Assembly: GCA_943788165.1 (NCBI GenBank) | Contig: CALSPF010000001.1 | Span: 1-64,000, forward strand | Direction of reading: 5' to 3' | DNA from: an uncultured Flavobacteriaceae bacterium | GTDB lineage: Bacteria > Bacteroidota > Bacteroidia > Flavobacteriales > Flavobacteriaceae | DNA: 64,000 nt | Shown here: positions 34,627 to 43,824 of the stretch, in pieces | Layout: the number at the start of each line of letters is the position of its first letter | How positions within the stretch are numbered: position 1 is the stretch's first letter | Made by a program: the position numbers and the translations under genes | Notes under the pieces: generated by a model | What the model was told of the DNA's origin: nothing | What the model saw: only the letters and a program-made list of their open reading frames with translations | Database searches by the model: none

Positions 34627-36309
34627 CTAAGGAATAGCCTCCAAGAGTCGTTTGCTAAAGTCGGTTTGTGGTCCTTGGTACAGGGCATCTGCCTCGTTTT
34701 CTTCTACAATAATTCCCTCATGCATTACGATGATTTTATCGGCCATATGTTTGACCACGGCCAAATCATGAGAGATGAATAGATAGGAGAGCTGGAGTTT
34801 GTCTTTTAACTCATTCAAGAGATTTAATACCTGTGCTTGTACAGAAATGTCCAAGGCTGCTACTGACTCGTCGCACAAGAGCACCTTGGGTTCTACGGCT
34901 AGTGCTCGCGCAATAACCACCCGTTGGCGTTGGCCCCCCGAAAGTTCATGGGGGTAGCGCGAAACAAAGTCAGCTGAAAGTCCAACTTGAACCAATAATT
35001 CTAGGCAGCGTTTTTCCCTTTCGTGTTGCCTTAGGTTAGTATGCACCAAAAGCACTTCTTCGATCGCAGTCCCCAGCTGCTTAAGTGGGTGCAGGGCGGC
35101 ATAGGGGTCTTGAAAGATAAACTGTACATCTTTTCGCAACTGGTTAATTTGTTTCTTGTTGGAAGGATCGATGTGCTTCCCTTCCCAATAAATATCTCCG
35201 GCTGAGGGCGGATCGAGAAAAACCAAGGCTTTGGCTAGGGTCGATTTCCCACAACCCGAGGCACCGACCAAACCAAGTGTTTCCCCAGGAAAAAGATCAA
35301 ATGAGATATTTTTTAGGGCTGTGGTTTCTTTTGCTTTTCCAAATAGACCTCCTGTAGCCGTATAATTTTTCACGATCTCTTTGACAGAAAGAATGGGGGT
35401 TTGGGCATAGATATCTTTATGTATAAGCGATCGCTCTTCCGTTAAGATTGGCTGAGGATGATAAGTATTATTGGTGAAATCAGCTAAGGTGGGCAGCCAT
35501 TTTACCCGCTGTGAAGTAGCAGGTCGGGCACCCAAGAGACCTTGCGTATAGGGATGTTTTGGGGAGGCAAATATTTCTTGTGTCTCGCCAATTTCCACCA
35601 GTTTTCCCTCTTGCATTACAGCAATTGTATCGGCTAAATTGGCGACCAAACTCAGATCGTGCGAAATGAATAAAACACTCATATTGTTTTGTTTCTGCAA
35701 ATGCTTAATGAGTTGTATGATGTCTTGTTGCACGAGAACATCTAGCGCGGTGGTAGGTTCGTCGGCAATCAATAATTTGGGTTGGCAAAGCAATGCCATG
35801 GCAATCATGACACGTTGTTTTTGCCCTCCGCTCAATTGATGCGGATAGGCGTTAAATACTCGCTCAGGATCGGGCAATTGTACCTCTTCAAAGGCTGAGA
35901 GTACTTTTTCCTTCAACTCTTTTTTAGGGAGCGAAGGGAAAAAGTGTTGCCTCCCCATTTCTGCCACCTGTTTCCCGCAACGCATGGAGGGATTCAAAGA
36001 AGACTGGGGTTCTTGGAAAATCATCCCGATTTCTTTTCCCCGCAGCTGTTGCCAATCAGAGGAGGTTTGGGTCAAAAGGTTTTTTCCGTCAAATTCAATG
36101 CTTCCTTTTTTAACCTGAGTTTTTTTTGGAGGCAACAACCCCATTATAGCTTGTGCAGTAACGGATTTTCCGCTTCCCGACTCGCCAACTACAGCAAGAA
36201 TTTCGTTTGAATTTAAGTTAAAGCTAATATCGTGTAAAATGGGTTTTCCACTTAAAGCGAGCGACAGCTTTTCAATCGATAAAAGCGGTTTTTCTATTTG
36301 CTTAGCCAT
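34627..36309 (-). CDS. Dipeptide/oligopeptide-type ABC transporter, fused dual ATPase
   Basis: A 560-residue protein with two complete ABC ATPase domains, a fusion of DppD- and DppF-like subunits. Domain 1 has Walker A GESGSGKS, signature LSGGQKQRV and Walker B LLIADEPT. Domain 2 has Walker A GASGCGKS, signature LSGGQRQRV and Walker [13 protein letters not shown] (Glu retained). Oligopeptide-family C-terminal linkers are present in domain 1 ([12 protein letters not shown]). The permease and binding-protein genes are not in the window. The frame continues to 36390, but the ATG at 36309 ([15 protein letters not shown]) starts at the domain edge. It overlaps the exonuclease gene by 16 bases. Confidence 0.9.
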   Translation of the reverse strand: MAKQIEKPLLSIEKLSLALSGKPILHDISFNLNSNEILAVVGESGSGKSVTAQAIMGLLPPKKTQVKKGSIEFDGKNLLTQTSSDWQQLRGKEIGMIFQEPQSSLNPSMRCGKQVAEMGRQHFFPSLPKKELKEKVLSAFEEVQLPDPERVFNAYPHQLSGGQKQRVMIAMALLCQPKLLIADEPTTALDVLVQQDIIQLIKHLQKQNNMSVLFISHDLSLVANLADTIAVMQEGKLVEIGETQEIFASPKHPYTQGLLGARPATSQRVKWLPTLADFTNNTYHPQPILTEERSLIHKDIYAQTPILSVKEIVKNYTATGGLFGKAKETTALKNISFDLFPGETLGLVGASGCGKSTLAKALVFLDPPSAGDIYWEGKHIDPSNKKQINQLRKDVQFIFQDPYAALHPLKQLGTAIEEVLLVHTNLRQHEREKRCLELLVQVGLSADFVSRYPHELSGGQRQRVVIARALAVEPKVLLCDESVAALDISVQAQVLNLLNELKDKLQLSYLFISHDLAVVKHMADKIIVMHEGIIVEENEADALYQGPQTDFSKRLLEAIP

Positions 36310-37016
36310 ACAATCTGGTTTTCTTCTAGCAGGGGTTTCCGCAAGAAGGTCAAAAAAACCTGTGCTAAGGTCAAAACGTCTTTTTCGCAATAGCGAACAA
36401 TGCGCTCAAGGTTTTTTTCTTGATAATAGACCCGGGCTACATCACTTCCATCTATATCGTCTTTGGGAGTAGGAATGCCAAATATGTTGGCCAGTAGTGC
36501 CAATGACGTATAGTGTTTATAGTCCCCAAATTTCCATAACTGAAGGGTGTCTAAATGAGGGACTTCCCATGGTTTTTTCCCAAATAAATCGAGAATTCTC
36601 GGTAAGGCAATACGGTGAATAACCATGCGTCGAGCGATGTAGGGGAAGTCGAATTCCTTCCCATTGTGAGCACATAGCAGATGAGATTTTAAATAAAAAT
36701 GGTCATCACAAAGCTGTTTAAAATCTTCTAAAATTTCAGTCTCTTCCCCAGCAAAACTTTTGATTCGCAAGCTTCTGTTATTGGGTTGTGTAGTGTCAAA
36801 AAACCCTACAGAGATACAGACAATTTTTCCGAACTCGGCCCATATACCCGCCCGTTCATAAAAGTCCTCAGCGGTGACTTCTCCTTTTCGTTGATAAGTG
36901 GTTTTTTGTTCCCAAAGGGCTTGTCTGCCTTCGGTCATATTACCGTGAATTTCTTCTTCGGGAACAGTCTCAATATCGAGAAAGAGGACTTCGGTTAAAT
37001 CAAGGTTGGCTAGCAT
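36294..37016 (-). CDS. Predicted 3'-5' exonuclease (PolB-like DEDD family)
   Basis: A 240-residue exonuclease domain protein. Exo I is LFLDIETVPEEE (Asp, Glu), Exo II is LCAHNGKEFDFPYI (Asp), Exo III is VRYCEKDVLTLAQVFL (Tyr-x3-Asp type). These are the DEDDy residues of PolB-type proofreading exonucleases, here without a polymerase domain. It probably trims DNA or RNA ends; the exact substrate is unknown. It overlaps both neighbours (16 and 17 bases), so it is co-translated with them on the minus strand. Confidence 0.88.
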   Translation of the reverse strand: MLANLDLTEVLFLDIETVPEEEIHGNMTEGRQALWEQKTTYQRKGEVTAEDFYERAGIWAEFGKIVCISVGFFDTTQPNNRSLRIKSFAGEETEILEDFKQLCDDHFYLKSHLLCAHNGKEFDFPYIARRMVIHRIALPRILDLFGKKPWEVPHLDTLQLWKFGDYKHYTSLALLANIFGIPTPKDDIDGSDVARVYYQEKNLERIVRYCEKDVLTLAQVFLTFLRKPLLEENQIVWLSK

Positions 37017-38154
37017 TGTTCATCATTTCGAATCCTTCTTGAATATAATCATGGAAAGGTTGACTTCCAAAGCGATTTAATTTTGGTCCTTTCATGTGAC
37101 CCAAACGAACAATGATCAAATCAGATGCCGGGAAAGCAATGATGTATTGCCCTAAATGACCTCGCATGGCAAAACCATCTTCTCCTTGGTAATTTGTCAG
37201 CCACCAACCATAGCCATACTCAGGGCTTTCTTCAAAGCGAGGGCGTGTACTCTTTGCAATAAAAGCCGAATCTAACAATTGGGTTCCATTCCAGTCTCCG
37301 TAATCTTTGTATAGTTTCCCCATACGGGCAAAATCTTTGGCGTTGGTAGCAAAACAACAATAGGCCTTTTCCATGCCATTTTCTTCGCTGTCCAATTGCC
37401 ATAGCGCGTCTTCTTTTGCGCCCAGGGGTTGCCAAAAGTGCTCTGTGAAATAGGCACTTAAAGATTGCCCTACCGCCTTGGTAATGATCATTCCCAAGAG
37501 TTGTGTGTTTCCACTCAAATAGCGGAAGGCTTGGCCAGGCTCATCGACAATGCTGCTGTTTAATAACAAACGATCCAAATTCGGCGTAATATAAGCCTCC
37601 ATCATGCCGTTGACCGAAAGGTCATATTTTTCATTCCAATCCAAACCAGAGGACATGGATGACAAATCACCAACGGTTAGTTTTGCTGCTTTTCCTTCAC
37701 TAAATTGGGGATAAAAGTCGCTTACTTTTTGATCTAAACTTTTGATGTAACCCTGCTCAATGGCTTTTCCCAGCATGGCGGAGACAAAACTTTTTGCGAC
37801 CGAAAAAGAATTGCTCTTGGAGCTTACGTCATAATCCTCGTAATACGACTCGTGTAAGAGACTGTCTTTATAGATAACCAAGTAGGCCACTGAACGGTAC
37901 TTTTCGTGAACAGCGTTAATCTTATCTGATAAAGGAATAACATTGTATTTTTCGTGTTTGGGCCATTCAGTAACATTATCTGCCGCCTTAACCAAGCGAT
38001 TATCAAAATAGGCATAGTCTTCCAGGAAGGCGGTGTCTCTTCCTGTTTCAAACAATTTTTGCGCTGCAATGAGTAAAAAGTTATAGGGGCTGATGTAGAG
38101 GAGTAAGAATGAAAAGAGCAGGACTCCAAAGAAGTAACGTAGAATTTTTTTCAT
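37000..38154 (-). CDS. Serine hydrolase, class C beta-lactamase-like
   Basis: A 384-residue penicillin-binding-protein-like hydrolase with one N-terminal membrane segment (residues 5-21). The catalytic Ser-x-x-Lys is S118-V-A-K121. A YLSGN motif near residue 205 gives the Tyr, and the third motif is RGHLGQY (HxG) near 340. These features place it with the esterase/D-peptidase/beta-lactamase group whose real substrates vary. Anchored in the inner membrane with the catalytic domain outside. It is the first gene of the serine hydrolase-exonuclease-ABC ATPase group. Confidence 0.88.
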   Translation of the reverse strand: MKKILRYFFGVLLFSFLLLYISPYNFLLIAAQKLFETGRDTAFLEDYAYFDNRLVKAADNVTEWPKHEKYNVIPLSDKINAVHEKYRSVAYLVIYKDSLLHESYYEDYDVSSKSNSFSVAKSFVSAMLGKAIEQGYIKSLDQKVSDFYPQFSEGKAAKLTVGDLSSMSSGLDWNEKYDLSVNGMMEAYITPNLDRLLLNSSIVDEPGQAFRYLSGNTQLLGMIITKAVGQSLSAYFTEHFWQPLGAKEDALWQLDSEENGMEKAYCCFATNAKDFARMGKLYKDYGDWNGTQLLDSAFIAKSTRPRFEESPEYGYGWWLTNYQGEDGFAMRGHLGQYIIAFPASDLIIVRLGHMKGPKLNRFGSQPFHDYIQEGFEMMNNASQP

Positions 38155-38182
38155 AGGTTCATTTCCGCAACAACGGAAGAAA

Positions 38183-38656
38183 TTAAATTAATGTTGTTTG
38201 CATCGGATATCCTTCAAGTTGAAGAAGTTTTCGTTTGCGGTCAATTCCACCGGAATATCCAACAAGACTTCCATCACTCCCAATAACACGACGGCAAGGA
38301 ATAGCAACTAAGATAGGATTTTTTCCAATGGCAGCAGCAACGGCGCGAACAGCTTTTGTGTTCCCGTATGAACGAGCCACCTTTATGTAGGAGAGTGTTC
38401 GCCCAAAGGGTAGGCTGGCCAATAAGCCCCAAATCTTTTTTTGGAAAACAGTTCCTTGCGGATTGATGTTGAAATCAAATTGCTGACGTTTAACCTCAAA
38501 ATATTGTTGAAGTTGTTTCATGCAAGAAACTAAATGATCAGGTACAGTTGTAGTTTCATTTACGCATGCTTCTACAAAGCAAACTTCTTGTATCCCAGCA
38601 GCATCGACCCTTACCTTAATTGTACCCAATGGACTGTCTAAATAATATGTATCCAA
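38183..38656 (-). CDS. ogt: Methylated-DNA--protein-cysteine methyltransferase, variant motif
   Basis: A suicide repair protein that moves alkyl groups from O6-guanine to its own Cys. The 157 residues contain FQKKIWGLLASLPFGRTLSY, the helix-turn-helix RAVAAAIGKNP and the active site AIPCRRVIGSDGSLVGYSGG. Cys121 is present, but the usual PCHRV is PCRRV, with Arg122 in place of the His that assists thiolate formation. The codon is CGT, one base from CAT. Activity may be altered. An N-terminal Ogt ribonuclease-like domain is present. Divergent from the hydroxyproline epimerase remnant. Confidence 0.88.
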   Translation of the reverse strand: MDTYYLDSPLGTIKVRVDAAGIQEVCFVEACVNETTTVPDHLVSCMKQLQQYFEVKRQQFDFNINPQGTVFQKKIWGLLASLPFGRTLSYIKVARSYGNTKAVRAVAAAIGKNPILVAIPCRRVIGSDGSLVGYSGGIDRKRKLLQLEGYPMQTTLI

Positions 38657-38844
38657 AGCTGGGTTTTGTTATTTTAGTTAAAGTTAAACAAAATAAAGTT
38701 GTTATTTTAGATTAATTAAAATTTAAGCCAATGGAATTCCTGTCATTTTTAATGCAATGCTGAGGTATACTACCCATAAAAACCACACAGTTTAGCTCGC
38801 AAGTAAAGACAGGGGTTTAGTAGATTCTTTAACGATGGAGAGCA

Positions 38845-39849
38845 ATGAATAAAGCACCAATTTTTGATTGTATTGACCCCCATACCGTGGGAAACCTCGT
38901 ACCTTTGGTCAAAGGCCCTCGTCCCAATTTGGTGGGGAAAAACATGATGGAAAAACGCCTTCATTTTCTAGGTGAATTTGACTGGATCCGAAAAGGCTTG
39001 ATGTTTGAGCCTCGTGGTCATGACATGATTAGCGGAAGCTTCTATTTTGAACCCTGCGAGCCCCAAAATGGTGTGGCTATTTTGTTTATTGAAACCAGTG
39101 GGTGTTTACCCATGTACGGGCACGTTCTCATTGGTACTATGACGATTTTATTGCAAGAGAAACTCATTCAACCCAAAGTTGAGGATAAAGTACGTGTAGA
39201 AACTCCAGCTGGTTTGGTGGAAGTGAACTATAAAAAGGATGGGGATAAAGTAACGGCAATTCGCTTTAAAAAACATTCCCAGTTATCTGGCATTGACAGA
39301 TGGAAAAATAAAGCATCCAGTTTTGGGAGAACTCAGTTTTGACGTTGGCTATGGGGGGAGTTTTTACGCAATTATAGATGTGCAACAAAACTTCAATGGC
39401 TTGGAGGATTATACTGCCGATGAGTTGATTACATACAGCAGATCGGTGCGTAAATTGGTGAATAAAGCTTATTCAATTCAGCACCTTGAGGATAAAAACA
39501 TAAAAGGGTGTAGTCATGTTTTGTGGGCTGGAAAAACAATTTCCAAAGAAGCAACCGCCCGTAATGCCGTTTTTTATGGGGATAAAGCAATTGATCGTTC
39601 GCCTTGCGGAACAGGTACATCTGCCCGCATGGCACAATGGTTTGCCCAAGGTAAGCTTGATGTGGGCGATTCATTTATTCACGAAAGCATTATTGGGTCA
39701 ATTTTTAATGGTCGCGTGGAAGAGGAAACCACTGTTGGAGGCCAAATGCCATTGTGCCAAGCATAGAGGGAACGGCTAGGATTACTGGATATAATTCAAT
39801 AATTTTAGATAAAAATGACCCATATGTAGAAGGGTTTCAAATACTATAA
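38845..39849 (+). pseudogene. 4-hydroxyproline 2-epimerase family, decayed
   Basis: The pieces add up to a 334-residue proline racemase-family protein. The first 141 codons match (FEPRGHDMISGS, IETSGCLPM). At the A run 39268-39273 one extra A shifts the frame, and LTDGKIKHPVLGELSFDVGYGG continues in the next frame to GRVEEETTVGGQ. At 39744-39746 one A is missing, and AIVPSIEGTARITGYNS continues back in the first frame to TAA 39847-39849. The second catalytic Cys is kept (DRSPCGTGTSA). The first, in the family motif PMCGHGTIG, reads PMYGHVLIG, so the catalytic Cys has become Tyr. Two indels plus active-site loss indicate a dead gene. The next gene begins one base later. Confidence 0.87.
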
Positions 39850-39850
39850 T

Positions 39851-41101
39851 ATGACCAAAAAAGTAATTGTTATTGGTGGGGGAATTGTGGGCTTATCTAC
39901 GGCCTATTTTTTACACCAAGAAGGACATCAGGTAACGGTGTTCGACAAAAGTTCTATGAAGAGTGGCGCTTCTTATGTTAATGCAGGTTATTTAACCCCG
40001 AGTCATATTGTTCCTCTTGCCGCTCCGGGTATGATAACAAAAGGATTGAAATGGATGTTTGATACTTCAAGTCCCTTTTATATAAAACCTCGCTTGGATA
40101 TAGATTTGATGGATTGGGGGTTAAAGTTCATGCGCTCTTGTTCTAAAAAGCACGTACAACGTTCCTTGAAAATAATCAAAGACATTAATGTGTTGAGCAA
40201 AGAATTGTATCACGATTTTGATGCACTGCCTCAACTTGATTTTCATTTGGAAGATAGAGGAGTCTTAATGGCGTTTCAAACTGCAGCAGCAGAAAAAGCA
40301 GAAGGCGAAGTAATGCGAGAAGCAAAAAGACTTGGCCTTGATGTTGAATTGATCGATCGAAAACAAGTGCATGCGCTTCAGCCAGAAATGGACATGAACA
40401 TTGCCGGGGCTTATTTATATCGGTGCGATGCACACACCACCCCAGGGACTTTTATGGAGCAACTGAAAACCTATTTGTTAAAAGCAGGGGTGCAAATGCA
40501 TAAAGAAACGAATGTTCTACAACTGCTTTCGTCTGGAAAAAGAATACAAACAGTGTCTACCGACAAAGGAGACTTCACTGCCGATGAGGTTGTCATTGCT
40601 TCGGGTGCGTGGTCACAACAGTTGTTGAAATCTGTAGGGATTAATTTGCCCGTCCAAGCCGGGAAGGGTTATCGACTCAATGAAGAACAGCCCACAGGAA
40701 TTAGCATTCCCGCCATCTTGATGGAACGTAAAGTTGCCGTCACCCCCATGCAAGGTTTTACCCGTTTTTCGGGTACCATGGAAATTGCTGGGGTAAATCA
40801 TACCATTCAAAAGAACAGGGTAGAGGCCATTGCCGCAGCTGCCGCCAGTTATTATCCCGGGGTCTCGATTTCACAAAAAACAAAAGAAGAAGTCCAATGC
40901 GGTTTACGTCCGCTCTCTCCAGATGGACTGCCCTTTATTGGACGGCATTCCGCCTTTGACAACCTGTGTTTGGCCACAGGGCATTCCATGATGGGTTGGA
41001 GCTTGGGGCCAGCTACGGGGAAATTAATTGCGGAACTTATTTCAGATCAAAAAACAAGTTTAGATCTAACACCTTTTGCTGCTGAACGCACTTATGGTTA
41101 A
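39851..41101 (+). CDS. FAD-dependent D-amino-acid dehydrogenase-like oxidoreductase
   Basis: A 416-residue DAO-fold flavoenzyme. The N-terminal Rossmann motif VIGGGIVGLSTAYFLHQEGH (residues 6-25) and the C-terminal GLRPLSPDGLPFIGR and CLATGHSMMGWSLGPATGKL match DadA-type dehydrogenases. Placed right after a 4-hydroxyproline epimerase, such enzymes oxidise cis-4-hydroxy-D-proline in hydroxyproline breakdown. Here the epimerase is broken, so the oxidase may act on other D-amino acids or be a leftover. It is intact and of full length. Its stop overlaps the convergent gene by four bases. Confidence 0.87.
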   Translation: MTKKVIVIGGGIVGLSTAYFLHQEGHQVTVFDKSSMKSGASYVNAGYLTPSHIVPLAAPGMITKGLKWMFDTSSPFYIKPRLDIDLMDWGLKFMRSCSKKHVQRSLKIIKDINVLSKELYHDFDALPQLDFHLEDRGVLMAFQTAAAEKAEGEVMREAKRLGLDVELIDRKQVHALQPEMDMNIAGAYLYRCDAHTTPGTFMEQLKTYLLKAGVQMHKETNVLQLLSSGKRIQTVSTDKGDFTADEVVIASGAWSQQLLKSVGINLPVQAGKGYRLNEEQPTGISIPAILMERKVAVTPMQGFTRFSGTMEIAGVNHTIQKNRVEAIAAAAASYYPGVSISQKTKEEVQCGLRPLSPDGLPFIGRHSAFDNLCLATGHSMMGWSLGPATGKLIAELISDQKTSLDLTPFAAERTYG

Positions 41102-41943
41102 AGTTCCAAAGCAATTCCAGCAGCTAGGGCCGGAGCTTTATAAATGACCTTGCCTGAGATTGGAAAAGATCGGGTGAAATTTATACTCCACACTTTACTA
41201 AACCCATAAATTATTTCCCCACCAAGGTTGGTGACTTCTACATTGTTGGCAAAGATACTTCCGTTGTTGTTGACCGCAGAAAGGCTTTCGTTTTGGAGGG
41301 ACTGACGAGTATTAAATCGACCCAACAAAAGGAGTTTATCTTTAGCTATTTTAGTACCTGTTTCTAAGCCAAAATGCCATTCGTCGGAATACCCCTTGGA
41401 TCGTTGATTAATGCTTATATTGGATTTGAAATAGAAGTTTTGCTTCCCTATTGGGAAGGATTTCCCCAAATTAAACTGCAAACTTTGATTGAATTCGTCA
41501 TCTCCAGTTTGGTAACTACCGTCACTTCCTCCGGCATCATCTCCCGTGGGCAGGCCCAAGATCAATGAGGTAGAAAAAGCCCAGCCTTTTTTCTTCCACA
41601 ATTGGTATTCAACAGCCAAATCAATATCGCCTAAAGAAGCAAAGCTTTCTCCAGGTAAAGAAGGTAATCCCGAACTAAAGCGTTGTCCATTTTGATAAAC
41701 TTGGGTATAAGGGAGATAGCCAATAAGTGTGAGCTTATTCGTCAAACCAACACGTCCATAAAAACTGGTAATAAAATGTCCACGGGTTATATTTGGATCT
41801 ACTAGGCTAGTATCTGTGTAGTGCTCGTTGGCTTCTAAAAACCATGCGCCAATTTTGTAATAGCCTTTTCCTTTTTCTTGTGTCCATTGTGCACTCGCAT
41901 TTATAGCTAGGAGAACAAGACTGGGGGTTATGTACTTTTTCAT
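41098..41943 (-). CDS. Outer-membrane porin-like beta-barrel protein
   Basis: A 281-residue exported protein with a signal peptide (MKKYITPSLVLLAINASA). The mature chain is made of amphipathic strands (KGYYKIGAWFLEANEHY, TLIGYLPYTQVY, WAFSTSLILGLPTGDD, NFYFKSNISINQR) typical of MetA-like outer-membrane proteins of unknown substrate. It ends in LAAGIALEL. The LGLPTGDDAGGSDGSYQTGDDEFNQ stretch is the family hallmark of transporters once grouped with phenol MetA. Function remains unknown. Confidence 0.75.
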   Translation of the reverse strand: MKKYITPSLVLLAINASAQWTQEKGKGYYKIGAWFLEANEHYTDTSLVDPNITRGHFITSFYGRVGLTNKLTLIGYLPYTQVYQNGQRFSSGLPSLPGESFASLGDIDLAVEYQLWKKKGWAFSTSLILGLPTGDDAGGSDGSYQTGDDEFNQSLQFNLGKSFPIGKQNFYFKSNISINQRSKGYSDEWHFGLETGTKIAKDKLLLLGRFNTRQSLQNESLSAVNNNGSIFANNVEVTNLGGEIIYGFSKVWSINFTRSFPISGKVIYKAPALAAGIALEL

Positions 41944-42017
41944 AGCTTAAAAGATTGCTCCTTCTCCCACTGGCACACTGAAGGGTTTGCACCAATAAAT
42001 GAGGTATTTGTAATCCG

Positions 42018-42779
42018 CTAATTCGATAGAGGGGGAAGAATGTATTCATGCGCTCCGTTGAATACAGTTACTTTGGCAATTTCTATTGCACCGTTTACGG
42101 TATTTGGGTTATTGCCGAGATTGAGATATAGGCCAGGCAATGAAGTTGAAGCACGATAATTTTCATCTAGCGATAGGGTGATTTGCGTTCCATTGTGTTC
42201 ATAACGAAAATTTCCTTCAAGGATATAGCTAGAAGTTGAGATGATTTCTCCTTCGTAAAACTGTGGAGCAAGAACGATACCCGTCCCTATATTATTGTCG
42301 ATCGTTGTAGTAGAAGTTTCCGTTTCCATTGTCATGGTGGAAGTTTCTGTGTCGGTGGTCAAGGTAGAGGTCTCCGAATCGGCTGTCATCCTAGAAGTCT
42401 CTGAGGTCGAAGTAGAAGTATCAGTACTTGTTACAGCCGTGACGGAGAATGTTGTTCTCGCTTCAATTATATCGCCCTGAAGACCGGTTGTTTGAACAAT
42501 AACAGTTGCTTCTCCTGCGGCAATTGCTTGAATACTTCCGTCTTGTGCGATACTCACAGCTGTGTGAGGGTCCACAAGCCAAACCAGGGTGGGGTTTTCT
42601 ACTTTTGTTCCCGATTCGTCAAAAAAACGAGCAGTAAATTGATATTGAATTCCTTCAGGAATACTAAGAATAGCATTCGAAATACGTAAATCTGGATCAA
42701 CATAATCATTGACCAAGTCTTCTCCTACACAGCTAAGTAACAGCAGAAAACATACAATTATAAAAGAGGCATTTTTCAT
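42018..42779 (-). CDS. Ig-like (Big_2) lipoprotein with Thr/Ser repeat linker
   Basis: A 253-residue lipoprotein. The signal MKNASFIIVCFLLLLSC lipidates Cys17. Residues 32-115 look like a bacterial Ig-like group 2 domain (AQDGSIQAIAAGEATVIVQTTG). Residues 117-161 are a Ser/Thr/Asp/Glu-rich linker with four 9-residue repeats. A compact beta-rich C-terminal region follows (TLSLDENYRASTSLPGLYLNLG). It is likely surface-exposed and possibly adhesive, but unassigned. It is co-directional with the porin-like gene 75 bases downstream. Confidence 0.78.
   Translation of the reverse strand: MKNASFIIVCFLLLLSCVGEDLVNDYVDPDLRISNAILSIPEGIQYQFTARFFDESGTKVENPTLVWLVDPHTAVSIAQDGSIQAIAAGEATVIVQTTGLQGDIIEARTTFSVTAVTSTDTSTSTSETSRMTADSETSTLTTDTETSTMTMETETSTTTIDNNIGTGIVLAPQFYEGEIISTSSYILEGNFRYEHNGTQITLSLDENYRASTSLPGLYLNLGNNPNTVNGAIEIAKVTVFNGAHEYILPPLSN
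42297..42404 (-). repeat. Tandem 27-base coding repeat (x4)
   Basis: Four consecutive 27-base units encode SETSRMTAD, SETSTLTTD, TETSTMTME and TETSTTTID. The units vary in sequence but hold the 9-residue phase. Such tracts can gain or lose units in frame. Confidence 0.8.
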
Positions 42780-42825
42780 GTATAGATATTGGGTATTTAA
42801 TTGTACTCAAAATCTATGCCTTTTT

Positions 42826-43815
42826 TTAGGTGCTTTCTGATTTTCCCAGAATTCGGGCAACATCTTTGGCCGTATAGGTGGCGATCAAAGAGGCGCCAGC
42901 GCGTTTAAAGGCAATTAACTGCTCATAAACAACAGCATCGTAATCGATCCAGCCTTTGGCTGCTGCGGCCTTAAGCATTGCATATTCTCCGCTGACTTGA
43001 TAGGCAGCGATGGGGGTTTCAATTTGTTCGGCCAAATCACGAATGATATCGAGGTAAGCAATGCCTGGTTTGACCATAACAATATCTGCGCCTTCTTCAA
43101 TATCAAGCATAGTTTCTGTGAGGGCTTCTTTGCGGTTGTGGAAATCCATTTGATAGGTTTTCTTGTCGCCAAATCCTGGAGCAGAATCCAAAGCGTCACG
43201 AAAAGGGCCATAAAAGGAGGAAGCGTATTTTGCACTGTAACTCAGTATGCCGGTATGGTGAAAGCCTTCGGCTTCAAGTAATTCACGGATATGTTCAACA
43301 CGTCCGTCCATCATATCGCTTGGCGCGACAAAATCGGCTCCAGCTTGCGCATGTGAGAGGGCTATTTTTGCCAAAACTTCTTTGGTAGGATCATTTAAAA
43401 TAATCCCTTCTTCCACAATACCATCATGCCCAAAAGAAGAGTAAGGGTCCAAAGCAACATCGGTCATTACGAGCATTTCTGGACAGGTTTTTTTAACCGT
43501 TTGTATGGCCAATTGCATTAAGCCTTTTGGGTTTAAGGCTTCAGTCCCTTTATTGTCTTTTAAAAGATCGGGTACTTTGACGAAGAGTAAAACACTTTTT
43601 AAGCCAATGCGCCATAATTCATTTATTTCCTCGACCAAAATATCGAGACTCATGCGATAGTAATCGGGCATGGAGGAAATTTCTTCTTTGACCTTGGCTC
43701 CTTCCACTAAAAAGATGGGGACGATTAGATCGTCAAGGCTGAGGTGGTTTTCTTGGACCAAAGTTCGAATGGTTGCAGTGGTTCGTAATCTTCTATTGCG
43801 TTTTAGTGGATACAT
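42826..43815 (-). CDS. hemB: Delta-aminolevulinic acid dehydratase (porphobilinogen synthase)
   Basis: Condenses two aminolevulinate molecules to porphobilinogen. The 329-residue protein has the two Schiff-base lysines (in FVAPSDMMDGR region and MVKPGIAYLD). The metal site reads DVALDPYSSFGHDG, with Ala121, Asp123 and Asp131 where the zinc-dependent type has three Cys, so this is the magnesium-dependent, zinc-free type. It lies at the distal end of the minus-strand hem group, separated from hemF by an antiporter gene. Confidence 0.97.
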   Translation of the reverse strand: MYPLKRNRRLRTTATIRTLVQENHLSLDDLIVPIFLVEGAKVKEEISSMPDYYRMSLDILVEEINELWRIGLKSVLLFVKVPDLLKDNKGTEALNPKGLMQLAIQTVKKTCPEMLVMTDVALDPYSSFGHDGIVEEGIILNDPTKEVLAKIALSHAQAGADFVAPSDMMDGRVEHIRELLEAEGFHHTGILSYSAKYASSFYGPFRDALDSAPGFGDKKTYQMDFHNRKEALTETMLDIEEGADIVMVKPGIAYLDIIRDLAEQIETPIAAYQVSGEYAMLKAAAAKGWIDYDAVVYEQLIAFKRAGASLIATYTAKDVARILGKSEST

Positions 43816-43824
43816 AGGTGTGAT

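Noticed and set aside
42297-42404. CRISPR-like array
   Set aside because: The repeats are contiguous, in frame and lack spacers; they encode a protein linker.
42295-42480. Val/Ser-rich + strand frame over the lipoprotein repeats
   Set aside because: Complement of the 27-base tandem repeats; repetitive only because the real gene is.
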